NCBI GenBank assembly: GCA_963696505.1
Contig: CAVOKN010000007.1
Span: forward strand, 248,001 to 312,000
Reading direction: 5' to 3'
Source of the DNA: CAVOKN01 sp963696505
GTDB lineage: Bacteria; Pseudomonadota; Gammaproteobacteria; Burkholderiales; Rhodocyclaceae
Length of the DNA stretch: 64,000 nucleotides
Positions 1 to 9,633 of this stretch are shown here, piece after piece. Within the stretch, counting starts at the first letter, position 1. The number at the start of each line of letters is the position of its first letter. Under the pieces are notes generated by a model. It saw only the letters and a list, made by a program, of their open reading frames with translations. It was not told the origin of the DNA and ran no database searches. The position numbers were made by a program, and so were the translations under genes.

Positions 1-1635
1 GCCCTTGTTGCGCCCGATGCCGAATGGATCGACGACCGGCGCGCGGTACGCGAGTCGATCGCCGCCATGGCGCGCAACATGGCGCGCGGCGGGTTGCGCT
101 CGGCGCTGCCGCTGGAGGTGGTGCGTTCGGCGCTGACCGAGGCGCTGGAGGACGCCGCCCACGGCGCCGTGCCCGGCGGCGCGGTGAGCTTCGCGCCGAT
201 GGGCGGCATGCGCGGCCTGCCCTTCCGTGTGGTGTGTGCCATTGGCCTCGACGATGGCGCCTTCCCCACCGGCGGCCGGCCGGTCGAGTTCGACCTGATG
301 GCGTTGCGCCCGCAGCGCGGCGACCGGCAGCGCGCGCTGGACGAGCGCAACCTGTTTCTCGACCTGCTGCTCGCCGCGCGCGAGCGGCTGTATCTGAGCT
401 ACGCCGGCCGCAGCATCCGCGACAACAGCCCGCAGCCGCCCTCCGTGCTGGTGGACGAGCTGCTCGACTGGCTGCTGCGCGCCTGCGCGGCGGACGATGC
501 GGCAAGCGACGCGGTGCGCCGGCGGCTGGTGGTGGAGCATCCGCTCCAGCCCTTCTCGCGCGAGTGCTTCCTCGACGTGGCCGCGGCCGACCCGCGGCTG
601 CGCAGCTTTCACGCGGAATACTGCGACGCCCTGCGCGAGGCGCTGCGGGCGAAGCCTGCCGCGGCCGCGGTGCCGTTTCAGGATGAGACTGCCGGCGAAG
701 ACGAGGAAACCGCCGCTCTCCAGGCTCTGACTTTCTTCGCCGTGCCGCTGCCTGAGCCCGAGGCCGCCCTGCGCGAGGTATCGATCGACCAGCTCACCCG
801 CTTCTTCGCCAACCCCTGCCGCCACCTGCTGCGGGAGCGGCTCGGCATCGCGCTGCCGGAGGGCGAGGAGGAACTGCTCGACGACGAGCCGTTTCTTCCC
901 GACTGGCCCGGGCGCCAGGCGCTGGCCCAGCGGCTGCTGCCGGCGGCGCTGGCCGGCGGCGGCGAGGGTGAACTGCTCGATCTGGCGCGGGCCGGCACCG
1001 AGTATCCGGCGGGCAGGGTGGGCGAGGCGGCGCTGGGGGCGGAGGTGGCCCGGCTGCGCCGCTTCGCCGACGCACTGGCGCAGGATCTGGCTGCGCCGCT
1101 CGAAGCGGTGCGCAGCGCCCGTCTGGATATCCGGCTCGATGGCGAGGCCTGGTCCCTTGCCGGCAGCATCGGCGATCGGCATGGCGGGCAGATCGTGCGC
1201 TGGCGCTACGACGAGGCGCGCCCGCGGGACTACCTCAGTGCCTGGATCGCCCACCTCTTCGCTCGTGCCAGCCATCCCGCGGCTACCGCGCTGCAAACCC
1301 GATGGCATGCGCGTGACGGCGTCTTCCGCCTTGCCCCCTGCCCGCAGGCGGCGATGCACCTGGAATCGCTGATGGCGCTCTACCGCCGCGGCCTCGGCGC
1401 ACCGCTGCCCTTCTTTCCCAGGAGCGCGTGGGAGTTCGTGGCCTCCGGCGGCAATCTCGCCAAGGCGCGCAACCGCTGGATCAGCAGCCGCGAGCGGCCC
1501 TGGGGCGAGAACAGCGATCGCGCCTACCGCCTGGCGCTGCGCGGTGTAGCCGATCCGCTCGCCGGCGACTTCGCCGCGATCGCGCAGGCGGTGTTCGGGC
1601 CGCTGCGCGAACATCTGGAGGATGCGCCGCGATGA
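1..1635 (+). CDS. recC: RecBCD subunit RecC, C-terminal part
   Basis: RecC is the Chi-recognition subunit of the RecBCD helicase-nuclease, which processes DNA double-strand ends for RecA. The frame is open from base 1, so the gene begins outside the window and about 544 C-terminal codons are present. Family landmarks are the run around residues 70-80 (LPFRVVCAIGLDDGAFP), FDLMALRPQRGDRQR and LYLSYAGRSIRDNSPQPPSV, which match the conserved RecC segment before the nuclease-like C-terminal domain. The stop overlaps the recB start (ATGA), and recD follows in the same way, giving a recCBD operon. No lesion is seen in the part present. Confidence 0.93.
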   Translation, partial: ALVAPDAEWIDDRRAVRESIAAMARNMARGGLRSALPLEVVRSALTEALEDAAHGAVPGGAVSFAPMGGMRGLPFRVVCAIGLDDGAFPTGGRPVEFDLMALRPQRGDRQRALDERNLFLDLLLAARERLYLSYAGRSIRDNSPQPPSVLVDELLDWLLRACAADDAASDAVRRRLVVEHPLQPFSRECFLDVAAADPRLRSFHAEYCDALREALRAKPAAAAVPFQDETAGEDEETAALQALTFFAVPLPEPEAALREVSIDQLTRFFANPCRHLLRERLGIALPEGEEELLDDEPFLPDWPGRQALAQRLLPAALAGGGEGELLDLARAGTEYPAGRVGEAALGAEVARLRRFADALAQDLAAPLEAVRSARLDIRLDGEAWSLAGSIGDRHGGQIVRWRYDEARPRDYLSAWIAHLFARASHPAATALQTRWHARDGVFRLAPCPQAAMHLESLMALYRRGLGAPLPFFPRSAWEFVASGGNLAKARNRWISSRERPWGENSDRAYRLALRGVADPLAGDFAAIAQAVFGPLREHLEDAPR

Positions 1636-4600
1636 GCACCGCTGCCCCGACGCCGCTCGACGCCTTCCACTGTGCGTTGGAGGGCATCAACCTGATCGAG
1701 GCCTCCGCCGGCACCGGAAAGACCTGGAACATCTGCGTGCTCGTCCTGCGCCTGCTTCTGGAGCGTGGGCTGCCGGTCCAGGGTGTCCTGGTAGTGACCT
1801 TCACCAATGCCGCCACGGCGGAGCTGCGCAGCCGCGTGCGTGCCCGGCTGGTGGAGACCCTGACCTACCTGCGGGAGGGCGGCTCCGGCGCCGCCCCCTT
1901 CGTGCGCGACCTGGTCAACGCGGTCGAGCGCAACGCCGGCAAGTCGCGCGAGGAGATGAGAAGCCTGGCGGCAGCGGCGCTCGCCGCCTTCGACGAGGCC
2001 GCCATCTTCACCATCCACGGCTTCTGCCAGCGCGCGCTGGCGCAGACGCCCTTCGCCGCGCGCCTTCCCTTCGCCATGGAACTGGTGGAAGACGATGCCG
2101 AACTGCGGGCGGCGGCGGTGGCGGATTTCTGGCGTCGCCACGTCGCCGGCGCGAGCCTGCCGCCGTTGCTCGCCGCCTGGCTGGAGCGTCGCGGCGACAT
2201 GCCGCAAGCCTGGGCCGAACTCCTCGCCCGGCTCCAGGCCAAGCCGCTCGCCGGCGTGCTGTGGCCCGACGGGCTCGACGCGGTCGAGCAACCGGACGCG
2301 GATGCACTGGACGCCGCGTTCCGCGATGCCCATGCCGAATGGCTGGCACGCGGCGCGCAGGCGGTCAACCTCGTCCTCGCCAGCGCGGACCGGCTGAACC
2401 GCGGCTCGTACAAGCCGGACACCGTGCAGGCGGCGGCGCGGGCCTGGGACGCCTGGTTCGCCAGCGGCGACGCACTGTGCGCCGGCCACGACCCCGACGA
2501 CAAGGCCAAGTTGCTGCGCGCCGGCTTCCTGGCGCAAAGGACGACGGGAAAGCGGACCCCGCCCGCCCACTCCTTCTTCGCCGCCGCCGAAGCGCTGCTG
2601 ATCCTGCGCGAGCAGGCCGAGGACGCGCTGGTCCGGCTGCGGCTGCGGCTGCTGCGCGACATGGCGGCGGAGGCCGGCGCCCAATTGCGGCGCGCGAAGC
2701 GGGAGCGGCGAGTCGCGTCCTTCGACGACATCCTCTACAACGCCTGGGAGGCGTTGCACGGCGAGGGCGGCGTAGCGCTCGCGGCGGCGCTGCGGCAGCG
2801 CTACCCGGTGGCGCTGATCGACGAATTCCAGGACACCGACCCGCTGCAGTTCGCGGTGTTCGACGCGACCTTCGGCGGCCATGACGGCAGCAATTCGCCG
2901 CTGTTCCTGGTGGGCGACCCGAAGCAGGCAATCTACAGCTTCCGCAACGCCGACCTGCACACCTATCTCGCGGCGCGGCAGCGGGCGCAGCGGCGGTACA
3001 CCCTGGCCGACAACCAGCGCTCGGTGGAAGGCCTGATCGCCGGCTGCAACAGTATCTTCGGCGCCAATCCGCGGGCCTTCGTCCTCGACGGCCTGGACTT
3101 CCATCCCGCCCGCTTCGGCGCGAAGCCGCGCCGCACGCTGGTGGACGGCAGCGGCCACTGCGCGGCGCCGCTGCGGATCTGGCGCCTGCCGACCACCGAC
3201 TGCGGCGGCCATCTGTTGCGCGCCGAGGCGATCATGCGGTCGGTGCAGGCCACCGCCGCCGAGATCGCGCGCCTGCTGCGCGAGGGCGCGGCGGGCAACA
3301 TCATCCTCGACGGCCGCGGGCTGCGGGCGGCGGACATCGCGGTGCTGGTGCGCAGCCACGCCCACGCGGCATGGGTGAAGCAGGCGCTGGGCGCGCTGGG
3401 CATAGACAGCGTCGAACTCGCCCGCGACAGCATCTACGCCACGTCCGACGCGGAGGAGTTGGAGCGGGTGCTGGCGGCGATCCTCGAACCCGGCCGCACG
3501 CCGCGGCTGCTCGCCGCCTGCGCCACCGAGCTGATGGGCCTCGACGCGGCGCAGGTGCTCGCCCTGTGGCAGGGCGAGCAGGCATTGCTCGACGCCGTGA
3601 CGCGCTTCGCCGGCTACCGCGAACTGTGGCTGGAGCGGGGCTTCGGCTTCATGCTGCGCCGCTGGCTCGATGCCGAGGGCATCGCGCGGCGCCTACTTTC
3701 GCGTGCCGACGGCGAGCGGCGGCTCACCAATCTGCTGCACCTGGCCGAACTGCTCGCCCGCGCTGCCAACGAGTATCCCGCGCCCGACGCGCTGCTGCGC
3801 TGGTTCGCCACCCGGCGCGGCGAGGCGGTGGCCGGCGAGGACACGCAGTTGCGCCTCGAATCGGACCGCCGGCTGGTGCAGATCGTCACCGTCCACAAGT
3901 CCAAGGGCCTGGAATACGACATCGTCTTCTGCCCGCTGCTGTGGCTCGACGCCGCAGGATCGCGCTCGGAAGGGGAGGGGCTCGACTACCACGACGATGC
4001 CGGCGAGGCGGTGATCGACTTGCGCCCCGGCGCGGCTGAGGACAAAGACATCAAGAACCGGCGTCGCCGCGAGGCCGACGCCGAGTCGGTGCGGCTGACT
4101 TACGTGGCGCTGACCCGCGCGGCACAGCGCTGCTACCTGGTCGCCGGCTGCTACCTGTCCCCGGGCAGTGGCGCACCGTCGGCCACCCGCAGCACCCACA
4201 GCCTGCTCAACTGGCTGGTCGCCGGCCGCGGCACGAGCCACGACGAATGGCGCGACGGCAGGCGCGAGCCGCAGGCGATCGAGTCGGCGTGGCAGGCGCT
4301 GGCCGTAGCGGCGGCGCCCCACGCGCTGCTCGGCGACCTGCCCGACGCGCCCGGCGAGCCCGTGCCGGACGACGCGCCCGCTCCGGAATCCCTCGTGGCG
4401 CTGCCGCCCCCCGCCCGCATTCCCGATGCCTGGCGCATCGGCAGCTACAGCAGCCTGTGCCAGGGCGCGGCGCACGAGGCGGCCGCCACCGACCATGACG
4501 CCCGGATCGACGCCGTGCCCCCCCGGGCGGCGCCGGACTCGCTGCCGGCGGACGACATCCTGCGCTTCCCGCGGGGGCCGTCGGCGGGGGACTGCCTGCA

Positions 4601-5303
4601 TGCGCTGTTCGAGCGTGTCAACTTCGGCGATGCCGCGACCTGGGAGGCGGCGGCGGATCGGGCGCTGGGCGAGCATCCGCAGCCCGTCGCCGGCACGGAA
4701 TCGGGCGGCCTGCATCGCCGCATGCTGCTCAATATGCTGGCCGACGTGCTGCGCACGCCCCTTGCCGATGGCATCGTGCTGGCGGACGTCGGGCCCCGGC
4801 AGCGGCTGACGGAACTCGGCTTCCACCTGCCCGCGGCGGGCCTCGATGCCGCGACGCTCAACGCCTGGCTCAAGGTCCGCGGCCATGCCATGCCGCGGCT
4901 CGCCTTTAACGCGCTGGAAGGCTACCTGAAGGGCTACATCGACCTCGTGTTCGCCAGCGGCGGACGCTTCTACCTGCTCGACTGGAAGTCGAATCACCTC
5001 GGCTACGGGCCTGCGGCCTATGCCGCCGGCAATCTCGAGGCCGCGATGGGTCACCACGGCTACCACCTGCAATACCTGATCTACGCGGTCGCGCTGCACC
5101 GCTACCTCGGCAGGCGGCTGCCGGACTACGACTACCAGCGCCACTTCGGCGGCGTGCTCTACCTGTTCGTGCGCGGCGTGCGCCCGGGCTGGGTCGATGA
5201 CTCGGGCCATGCGGCGGGCGTCTGGTTCCGCCGTCCGCCGCAGGGCACGATCGCTGCGTTCGACGCCCTGCTGGCCGACGCCCCGGAGCCGTCCCTGCCA
5301 TGA
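1632..5303 (+). CDS. recB: RecBCD subunit RecB, helicase-nuclease
   Basis: RecB is the 3'-5' helicase and the nuclease of RecBCD. The ATG at 1632 overlaps the recC stop and puts the Walker A motif (ASAGTGKTWN) about 25 residues from the start, as expected for the UvrD/Rep-like family. An upstream in-frame reading exists but only runs antiphase over recC. The product is 1,223 residues. Visible motifs are VVTFTNAATAELR (motif Ia), LIDEFQDTDPLQF (Walker B), VTVHKSKGLEYDIVF (motif V) and, near the C terminus, the nuclease signature LLDWKSNHLGYG. Size and motif order fit a functional protein. The last codons overlap the recD start. Confidence 0.96.
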   Translation: MSTAAPTPLDAFHCALEGINLIEASAGTGKTWNICVLVLRLLLERGLPVQGVLVVTFTNAATAELRSRVRARLVETLTYLREGGSGAAPFVRDLVNAVERNAGKSREEMRSLAAAALAAFDEAAIFTIHGFCQRALAQTPFAARLPFAMELVEDDAELRAAAVADFWRRHVAGASLPPLLAAWLERRGDMPQAWAELLARLQAKPLAGVLWPDGLDAVEQPDADALDAAFRDAHAEWLARGAQAVNLVLASADRLNRGSYKPDTVQAAARAWDAWFASGDALCAGHDPDDKAKLLRAGFLAQRTTGKRTPPAHSFFAAAEALLILREQAEDALVRLRLRLLRDMAAEAGAQLRRAKRERRVASFDDILYNAWEALHGEGGVALAAALRQRYPVALIDEFQDTDPLQFAVFDATFGGHDGSNSPLFLVGDPKQAIYSFRNADLHTYLAARQRAQRRYTLADNQRSVEGLIAGCNSIFGANPRAFVLDGLDFHPARFGAKPRRTLVDGSGHCAAPLRIWRLPTTDCGGHLLRAEAIMRSVQATAAEIARLLREGAAGNIILDGRGLRAADIAVLVRSHAHAAWVKQALGALGIDSVELARDSIYATSDAEELERVLAAILEPGRTPRLLAACATELMGLDAAQVLALWQGEQALLDAVTRFAGYRELWLERGFGFMLRRWLDAEGIARRLLSRADGERRLTNLLHLAELLARAANEYPAPDALLRWFATRRGEAVAGEDTQLRLESDRRLVQIVTVHKSKGLEYDIVFCPLLWLDAAGSRSEGEGLDYHDDAGEAVIDLRPGAAEDKDIKNRRRREADAESVRLTYVALTRAAQRCYLVAGCYLSPGSGAPSATRSTHSLLNWLVAGRGTSHDEWRDGRREPQAIESAWQALAVAAAPHALLGDLPDAPGEPVPDDAPAPESLVALPPPARIPDAWRIGSYSSLCQGAAHEAAATDHDARIDAVPPRAAPDSLPADDILRFPRGPSAGDCLHALFERVNFGDAATWEAAADRALGEHPQPVAGTESGGLHRRMLLNMLADVLRTPLADGIVLADVGPRQRLTELGFHLPAAGLDAATLNAWLKVRGHAMPRLAFNALEGYLKGYIDLVFASGGRFYLLDWKSNHLGYGPAAYAAGNLEAAMGHHGYHLQYLIYAVALHRYLGRRLPDYDYQRHFGGVLYLFVRGVRPGWVDDSGHAAGVWFRRPPQGTIAAFDALLADAPEPSLP

Positions 5304-7132
5304 AGATCGTCGGCTCTCTGGGCGCGCCTGCGCTCGACCTCGCCGCCGGCTTCGCCGACTGCATGAGCGCGTGGGCGCGCCGCGGCGGCGCCTCCGTCGA
5401 GGCGATCGGCGCCGTGGACGCCGCGGCCCGCAAAGTCAGCCTGGCCACGGCGGAGGGTCACGTCTGCTGCCGCCTGGAAGACCTCGTCGACGATGCCGAA
5501 GGCATCGAGCCGGTGCGCGCGGCGCTGCTCGGCTCGGGCATGGTCGGGATCGCGGGGGATGCCGCCGTCCTGCCGCTGGTGCTCGACGACGCCGGCCGCC
5601 TCTACCTGCGCCGCTACTACGACCACGAGCGCCGCCTCGCCGCCGCGCTGATGCGCCGTGCCGCGTCGCCCATAGGCGCGGCAATCGATCCGGCTGCGCT
5701 CAAGGCGCGGCTGGACGCGGTGTTCGGCCCCCTGCCGGCTGGCGGCAAGCCCGACTGGCAGCGTATCGCCTGCGCGCTGGCGCTGGAGCGGCGCCTCGCG
5801 GTGATCAGCGGCGGCCCCGGGACCGGCAAGACGACCACCGTCGCCGCGCTGCTGGCGTGCATCCTCGACGCTCAGCCCGAGGCCCGGATCGCGTTGGCCG
5901 CGCCCACCGGCAAGGCCGCGGCGCGCATGCTGGACGCATTGCGTCGGCGCGCCGCCGACCTGCCCCAGACGGTGCGCGCAAGTCTGCCGCAGGAAGCCCA
6001 CACCCTGCATCGACTGCTGGGCGCCGGCGCCGGCGGGCGCTTCCGCCACGGCCGGGACCATCCGCTGCCGATCGACGTTCTGGTGGTTGACGAGGCGTCG
6101 ATGCTCGACCTGGCCCTGGCGGTGCGTGTGGTGGAGGCGGTGCCCGATGCGGCGCGCCTGGTCCTGCTCGGCGACAAGGACCAGCTCGCCGCGGTGGAGG
6201 CCGGCGCCGTGTTCGCGGAGCTGAGTTTCGACCCGTGCCTCTCGCCTGAGCTTGTCGGGAGGCTCGCCGCGGCGACGGGGATCGCCGCGCAAACGATCGT
6301 CCCGCCGGCTGCGCAACGCGCATCGCCGCTAGCCGATGTCGTGGTCTGGCTCACGCAGAGCCACCGCTTCGCGGGGGACTCGGGCATCGGCCGGCTCGCG
6401 GCCCTGGTGAATGGCGGCGACGCCGATGCCGCGCTCGAATGGATGGGGTCGTGCGGCGACGGGTCGGTGAGCTGGATCGACGACGGCGGCCGGGAGCCGG
6501 CCCCGGCCACGCGGCAGCGCATTCTCGACGGCTATGCCGGATACATCGCGGCGCTGCGTCGCCGCGCCGGCCCCGAGGACGTCTTCGATGCCTTCGGTCG
6601 CTTCCGGGTGCTGTGCGCCCTGCGCGACACGCCGCGTGGCGCGGATGCCATCAACGCCCTGGTGGCGGCGCACCTGCGCGCCGACCTCGATCACCCCTTG
6701 GACCGGGTGGGAACCTCGCCCTGGTATCCGGGCCGGCCGGTGATGGTGCTGCGCAACGACTACGGCCTCAAGCTGTTCAATGGCGACATCGGCATCTGCC
6801 TGCCCGACGGGGATGACGAATTGATGGTGTGGTTCGCCGCAGCAGGCGGCGGCCTGCGCCGCATCGCTCCGGCGCGGCTGCCGGCCCACGACAGCGCCTT
6901 CGCGACCACGGTGCACAAGGCCCAGGGGTCGGAGTTCGAAGCGGTGCTGCTCCTGCTGCCCGACCAGCCGGCCAAGGTGATGGTGCGCGAACTGATCTAC
7001 ACGGCCGTCACCCGCGCCGCTAAATCAGTCGGCGTGTCGGGTCCGGCAGAAGTCTTCCGGGCGGCCTGCGCACGGCCGACGGTTCGGCACGCGGGACTGA
7101 TCGACAGGATGGTGCAAGGGACCGGTTCGTGA
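5300..7132 (+). CDS. recD: RecBCD subunit RecD, 5'-3' helicase
   Basis: RecD is the second, 5'-3' motor of RecBCD and regulates the nuclease at Chi. The product has 610 residues, the size usual for the family. The Walker A motif GGPGTGKTTTVAAL, the DEASMLDLALAVRVV segment (Walker B) and the C-terminal HKAQGSEFEAVLLLLP motif are intact. The start ATG lies in an ATGA overlap with the recB stop, so translation is probably coupled. About 200 bases of non-coding DNA separate it from the cold-shock gene, marking the end of the operon. Confidence 0.96.
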   Translation: MKIVGSLGAPALDLAAGFADCMSAWARRGGASVEAIGAVDAAARKVSLATAEGHVCCRLEDLVDDAEGIEPVRAALLGSGMVGIAGDAAVLPLVLDDAGRLYLRRYYDHERRLAAALMRRAASPIGAAIDPAALKARLDAVFGPLPAGGKPDWQRIACALALERRLAVISGGPGTGKTTTVAALLACILDAQPEARIALAAPTGKAAARMLDALRRRAADLPQTVRASLPQEAHTLHRLLGAGAGGRFRHGRDHPLPIDVLVVDEASMLDLALAVRVVEAVPDAARLVLLGDKDQLAAVEAGAVFAELSFDPCLSPELVGRLAAATGIAAQTIVPPAAQRASPLADVVVWLTQSHRFAGDSGIGRLAALVNGGDADAALEWMGSCGDGSVSWIDDGGREPAPATRQRILDGYAGYIAALRRRAGPEDVFDAFGRFRVLCALRDTPRGADAINALVAAHLRADLDHPLDRVGTSPWYPGRPVMVLRNDYGLKLFNGDIGICLPDGDDELMVWFAAAGGGLRRIAPARLPAHDSAFATTVHKAQGSEFEAVLLLLPDQPAKVMVRELIYTAVTRAAKSVGVSGPAEVFRAACARPTVRHAGLIDRMVQGTGS

Positions 7133-7330
7133 CAGGGAACCCAGATTTCGATTGCACTTGTTGTCGATACAGGGCACACTCTAGGCCAGCGATCTTCAAG
7201 CACTGCTGCTGTTGTATGGTTCAGTATCCGCAGTCCTGCGGCATATCTCCCTTCATCACCCCGCCGTCTTGAGCTTCGCCCCACCCCGGGGGCGCGCCCC
7301 CCAGTTACGTTCTTCAAGGAAACTCAAGAC

Positions 7331-7537
7331 ATGACGATAGGCACTGTGAAGTGGTTCAACGATTCCAAGGGCTTCGGCTTCATCACTCCGGAAGCGGGTG
7401 GCGAAGATCTTTTCGCCCATTTCTCCGCGATTCAGGGGCAGGGCTTCAAGACCCTCAAGGAAGGGCAGCGGGTCAGTTTCGACGTTACCACGGGCCCCAA
7501 AGGCCAGCAGGCGTCGAACATTCGCCCGGCTGACTGA
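7331..7537 (+). CDS. Cold-shock domain protein (CspA family)
   Basis: A 68-residue single cold-shock (OB-fold) domain. The RNP1 motif KGFGFI and RNP2-like LFAHFSAI are visible, starting GTVKWFNDSKG. Proteins of this family bind single-stranded RNA/DNA and act as RNA chaperones in the cytoplasm. An AAGGA ribosome site sits just upstream of the ATG. The roughly 200-base leader between recD and this gene is typical of csp genes, whose leaders are often regulatory, but I cannot assign a specific thermosensor. A hairpin and a U-tailed terminator follow, so it is probably transcribed alone. Confidence 0.95.
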   Translation: MTIGTVKWFNDSKGFGFITPEAGGEDLFAHFSAIQGQGFKTLKEGQRVSFDVTTGPKGQQASNIRPAD

Positions 7538-7630
7538 GCACGCGTGTCAGAAGGCATGGCGTGAGCGCCATGCCGCGGAGACCGGGGACGGCTGCCGGGC
7601 CTTCGCCCTCGCCGCATCCCCGGCGCACCG

Positions 7631-7655
7631 GCCCGGCACCTGCCGGGCTTTTGCT
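7631..7655 (+). terminator. Rho-independent terminator after the cold-shock gene
   Basis: A 7-base-pair G+C stem, GCCCGGC/GCCGGGC, with an ACCT loop is followed by TTTTGCTTT. It lies 94 bases after the csp stop and 26 bases before infA. A second perfect 9-bp hairpin without a T run (GGCATGGCG, loop TGAG) lies at 7553-7574. Confidence 0.75.
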
Positions 7656-7680
7656 TTCCGTCCTACCTGGAGGCATGCCC

Positions 7681-7938
7681 ATGGCAAAGGAAGAATTGAT
7701 CGAAATGAAGGGGGTCGTGATGGAAGTCCTCCCCGATTCGCGCTATCGCGTAACGCTCGACAATGGTCACAATCTGGTGGCCTATACCGCCGGCAAGATG
7801 CGCAAGCATCACATCCGGATCATCGCCGGCGACAAGGTTTCACTCGAAATCTCCCCCTACGATCTGAGCAAGGGGCGCATCTGCTTCCGGCATCTCGATG
7901 AGCGTAGCTCCGTTTCGGCCCCGCGCCGACGCTACTGA
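7681..7938 (+). CDS. infA: Translation initiation factor IF-1
   Basis: IF-1 occupies the ribosomal A site region of the 30S subunit during initiation. The 85-residue product carries the S1/OB-fold sequence typical of IF-1: IEMKGVVMEVLPDSRYRV, NGHNLVAYTAGKMRKHHIRI and ISPYDLSKGRI. The ATG at 7681 has a GGAGG ribosome site 7 bases upstream and gives the usual MAKEELIEM start; an in-frame ATG at 7561 has no such site. The C-terminal extension (about residues 73-85, ending PRRRY) is longer than in the 72-residue E. coli protein. Betaproteobacteria often have a second infA outside the ribosomal protein operon, beside a csp gene. This looks like that copy. Confidence 0.93.
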   Translation: MAKEELIEMKGVVMEVLPDSRYRVTLDNGHNLVAYTAGKMRKHHIRIIAGDKVSLEISPYDLSKGRICFRHLDERSSVSAPRRRY

Positions 7939-8016
7939 CAGGGCGTCGGAGGGAAGGGGTCTGCGTCACGGCTGTGGCGACGCGCATCGACCTGGCGCAT
8001 CCGGCGTGGCAACGCG

Positions 8017-8748
8017 ATGATCGAGTCCCTGCTGCTCGGTGCGACCCGCATCTGCACCTTCGACAGGCAGCGACTCCTCACCAACGCAACCGGGTTCTTC
8101 TTCCAGCGCGAGGATGACCTGTTCCTCGTCACCAGCCGCCACGTCATGGCGGATGAACTGAGCTGGCACTTTCCGGATCGCATCGAGATCGAGTTGCATA
8201 TCGACTCGCAAAACCTTGCCGATTCCATGGGCTTCTCGATTCCGCTTTACCGCGGCGGTCGCAGCGTCTGGCGCCAAGGGCAGGATGGCTCCGGGGAGAT
8301 CGACGTCGCTGCTATCCGGATCGAACGCGATGCGCTGCCGCGAAACAGCATGTACCGCGCCTTCACGCCCCATCACCTGCCCAGTCGGTTCGACCAGATC
8401 GAGGTTGGCACACCGCTGCTGGTGGTGGGCTTCCCGCTCGGCTTCCACGACACACTGCACCACATGCCGGTGGTGCGCCACGCGATCGTCGCCTCGTCCT
8501 TCGGCCTGCGTTTCCAGGGCAAGGGCTACTTCCTGACCGATGCGCGTACCCACCGCGGAACCAGCGGCGCCCCGGTGGTGATGCGCGTTGCCGGGAACGA
8601 TCCGCTACACGGCGAACTGCCGTGGATGCTGCTTGGCGTGCACTCGGCACGGCTCGATGTCGGCACCCGCGACCTCGATATGGACGAGGCGCTCGGGCTG
8701 AACTGCGCCTGGTATGCGGACATCCTGATGACCCTCACGCAGCGTTGA
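8017..8748 (+). CDS. Trypsin-like serine protease domain protein
   Basis: A 243-residue protein with the chymotrypsin-fold triad pattern: a His in LVTSRHVMADE (residue 42), an Asp in IDVAAIRIE and a Ser in HRGTSGAPVV. No convincing signal peptide or transmembrane segment is visible, so it may act in the cytoplasm. It lacks a PDZ domain, so it is not a DegP/HtrA protein. The N-terminal part (ATGFFFQREDDLFLVTS) resembles bacterial trypsin-like peptidase domain proteins of unknown substrate. It converges on the metallopeptidase candidate. Function beyond a likely peptidase is not assigned. Confidence 0.8.
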   Translation: MIESLLLGATRICTFDRQRLLTNATGFFFQREDDLFLVTSRHVMADELSWHFPDRIEIELHIDSQNLADSMGFSIPLYRGGRSVWRQGQDGSGEIDVAAIRIERDALPRNSMYRAFTPHHLPSRFDQIEVGTPLLVVGFPLGFHDTLHHMPVVRHAIVASSFGLRFQGKGYFLTDARTHRGTSGAPVVMRVAGNDPLHGELPWMLLGVHSARLDVGTRDLDMDEALGLNCAWYADILMTLTQR

Positions 8749-8759
8749 TCCTGCGCGTC

Positions 8760-9410
8760 CTACCATGGGCGATGAGCTGCCGCATCGCCCCCGTTTTCGC
8801 TTTCCAGGAGATTTTGGTTCGCACGCGGTGTCCGCCACCATGGGTGCGCGGGAAAAGACACGCATTTCTGCAGCTCGATCGCGCGAAAACGGCCAGGCAT
8901 GTGCATCCAGTGCGCAGGCAGCAGCCACGCAATTACCTGCTCCATCAGCGCAATGTCGGCCGGGGACAGTATGCCGCGGCCGGTCAGTTCCCGCGTCGCC
9001 CAGCAATCCGCCTCGATCTCCTGCGCGGCGCTGACGTGGCCGTGGCGCAGGTGATCCATTGCGTGGTGGGCGCATTCGTGCGCATGGATCCACGCACGCA
9101 ACTGGGGCGGCAGCCACATGATGACGTATGGATTGTAGTAGATGAGCGGTTCGCCGCTGTAGGAATCCATCGTCGCCAGCGCGATGTCGGGAATTGCGAC
9201 CGAGGCGCGGTATCCGACCGGGCGCCCGTCATGGGCCGTGCAGGCGGGAAAGGAAACGGTTCGGGCTGCTGCGGCGGCGCTCAGCAGCGCGGCGGCGGCG
9301 AACGTGAGGGCGCCGAGCAAGGAACGCCCCCGGCTCGCCGGGACTGACTCTTGCGTCGGGGATTGGGGAACGTCGCCTGAAAGCTGCGCAGGCCCCGCCA
9401 TCGTGCACAT
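8760..9410 (-). CDS. Putative secreted zinc metallopeptidase (HExxH)
   Basis: The key sequence is HAHECAHHAMDH followed by EIEADCWATREL. This is an HExxH zinc site plus a downstream ExxAD glutamate, the layout of gluzincin-type peptidases such as M48-like proteins. A hydrophobic stretch (LLGALTFAAAALLSAAAAA, about residues 31-49) ending before ARTVSFPAC looks like a signal peptide, so the enzyme is probably exported. The ATG at 9410 puts an unusual 30 residues before that stretch, so the true start may lie downstream at a non-ATG codon. Substrate unknown. It lies downstream of the glycine-rich secreted protein on the same strand. Confidence 0.65.
   Translation of the reverse strand: MCTMAGPAQLSGDVPQSPTQESVPASRGRSLLGALTFAAAALLSAAAAARTVSFPACTAHDGRPVGYRASVAIPDIALATMDSYSGEPLIYYNPYVIMWLPPQLRAWIHAHECAHHAMDHLRHGHVSAAQEIEADCWATRELTGRGILSPADIALMEQVIAWLLPAHWMHMPGRFRAIELQKCVSFPAHPWWRTPRANQNLLESENGGDAAAHRPW
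8767..8795 (+). terminator. Possible terminator between convergent genes
   Basis: GGGCGATG pairs with CATCGCCC across an 8-base loop, followed by CCGTTTT. It lies 18 bases after the stop of the rightward protease gene, inside the last codons of the convergent leftward gene. Confidence 0.4.
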
Positions 9411-9586
9411 GGACCAAAGCCCTCACGGCCGGGAATCCGCGCACCGGGAACAGGCGCAGACAATGCGGGATGCGGTGACGAACGCCTGTGGCGAACGCCG
9501 AGGAATCGGGTGCGCCGTCCGGGAGGCACGGCGCCCCTCGAAGCCCCGCGGTGCGGGATATGCGCTCCGCGTTGGTGCGGTGCTAT

Positions 9587-9608
9587 CCGGCGCGATTTCT
9601 CGCGCCGG
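9587..9608 (-). terminator. Perfect hairpin after the glycine-rich gene
   Basis: CCGGCGCGA pairs perfectly with TCGCGCCGG around a four-base loop (GAAA on the minus strand, a GNRA-type tetraloop). It is 26 bases past the stop of the leftward gene. There is no T run, so intrinsic termination is uncertain. Confidence 0.4.
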
Positions 9609-9633
9609 GCGTAACCGAAATGCTACTTGACGC

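Noticed and set aside
1524..3365. A 613-codon open reading frame opposite recB (and similar long antisense frames at 3693-5210, 18683-20968, 21640-24975, 57822-60230 and 61393-63945)
   Set aside because: All lie antisense to well-conserved genes in very G+C-rich DNA, where stop codons are rare. They have Arg/His/Gln-rich composition and no recognisable domain.
7133..7330. A riboswitch or RNA thermometer in the leader of the cold-shock gene
   Set aside because: The leader is long enough, but I could not identify a conserved structure by eye.
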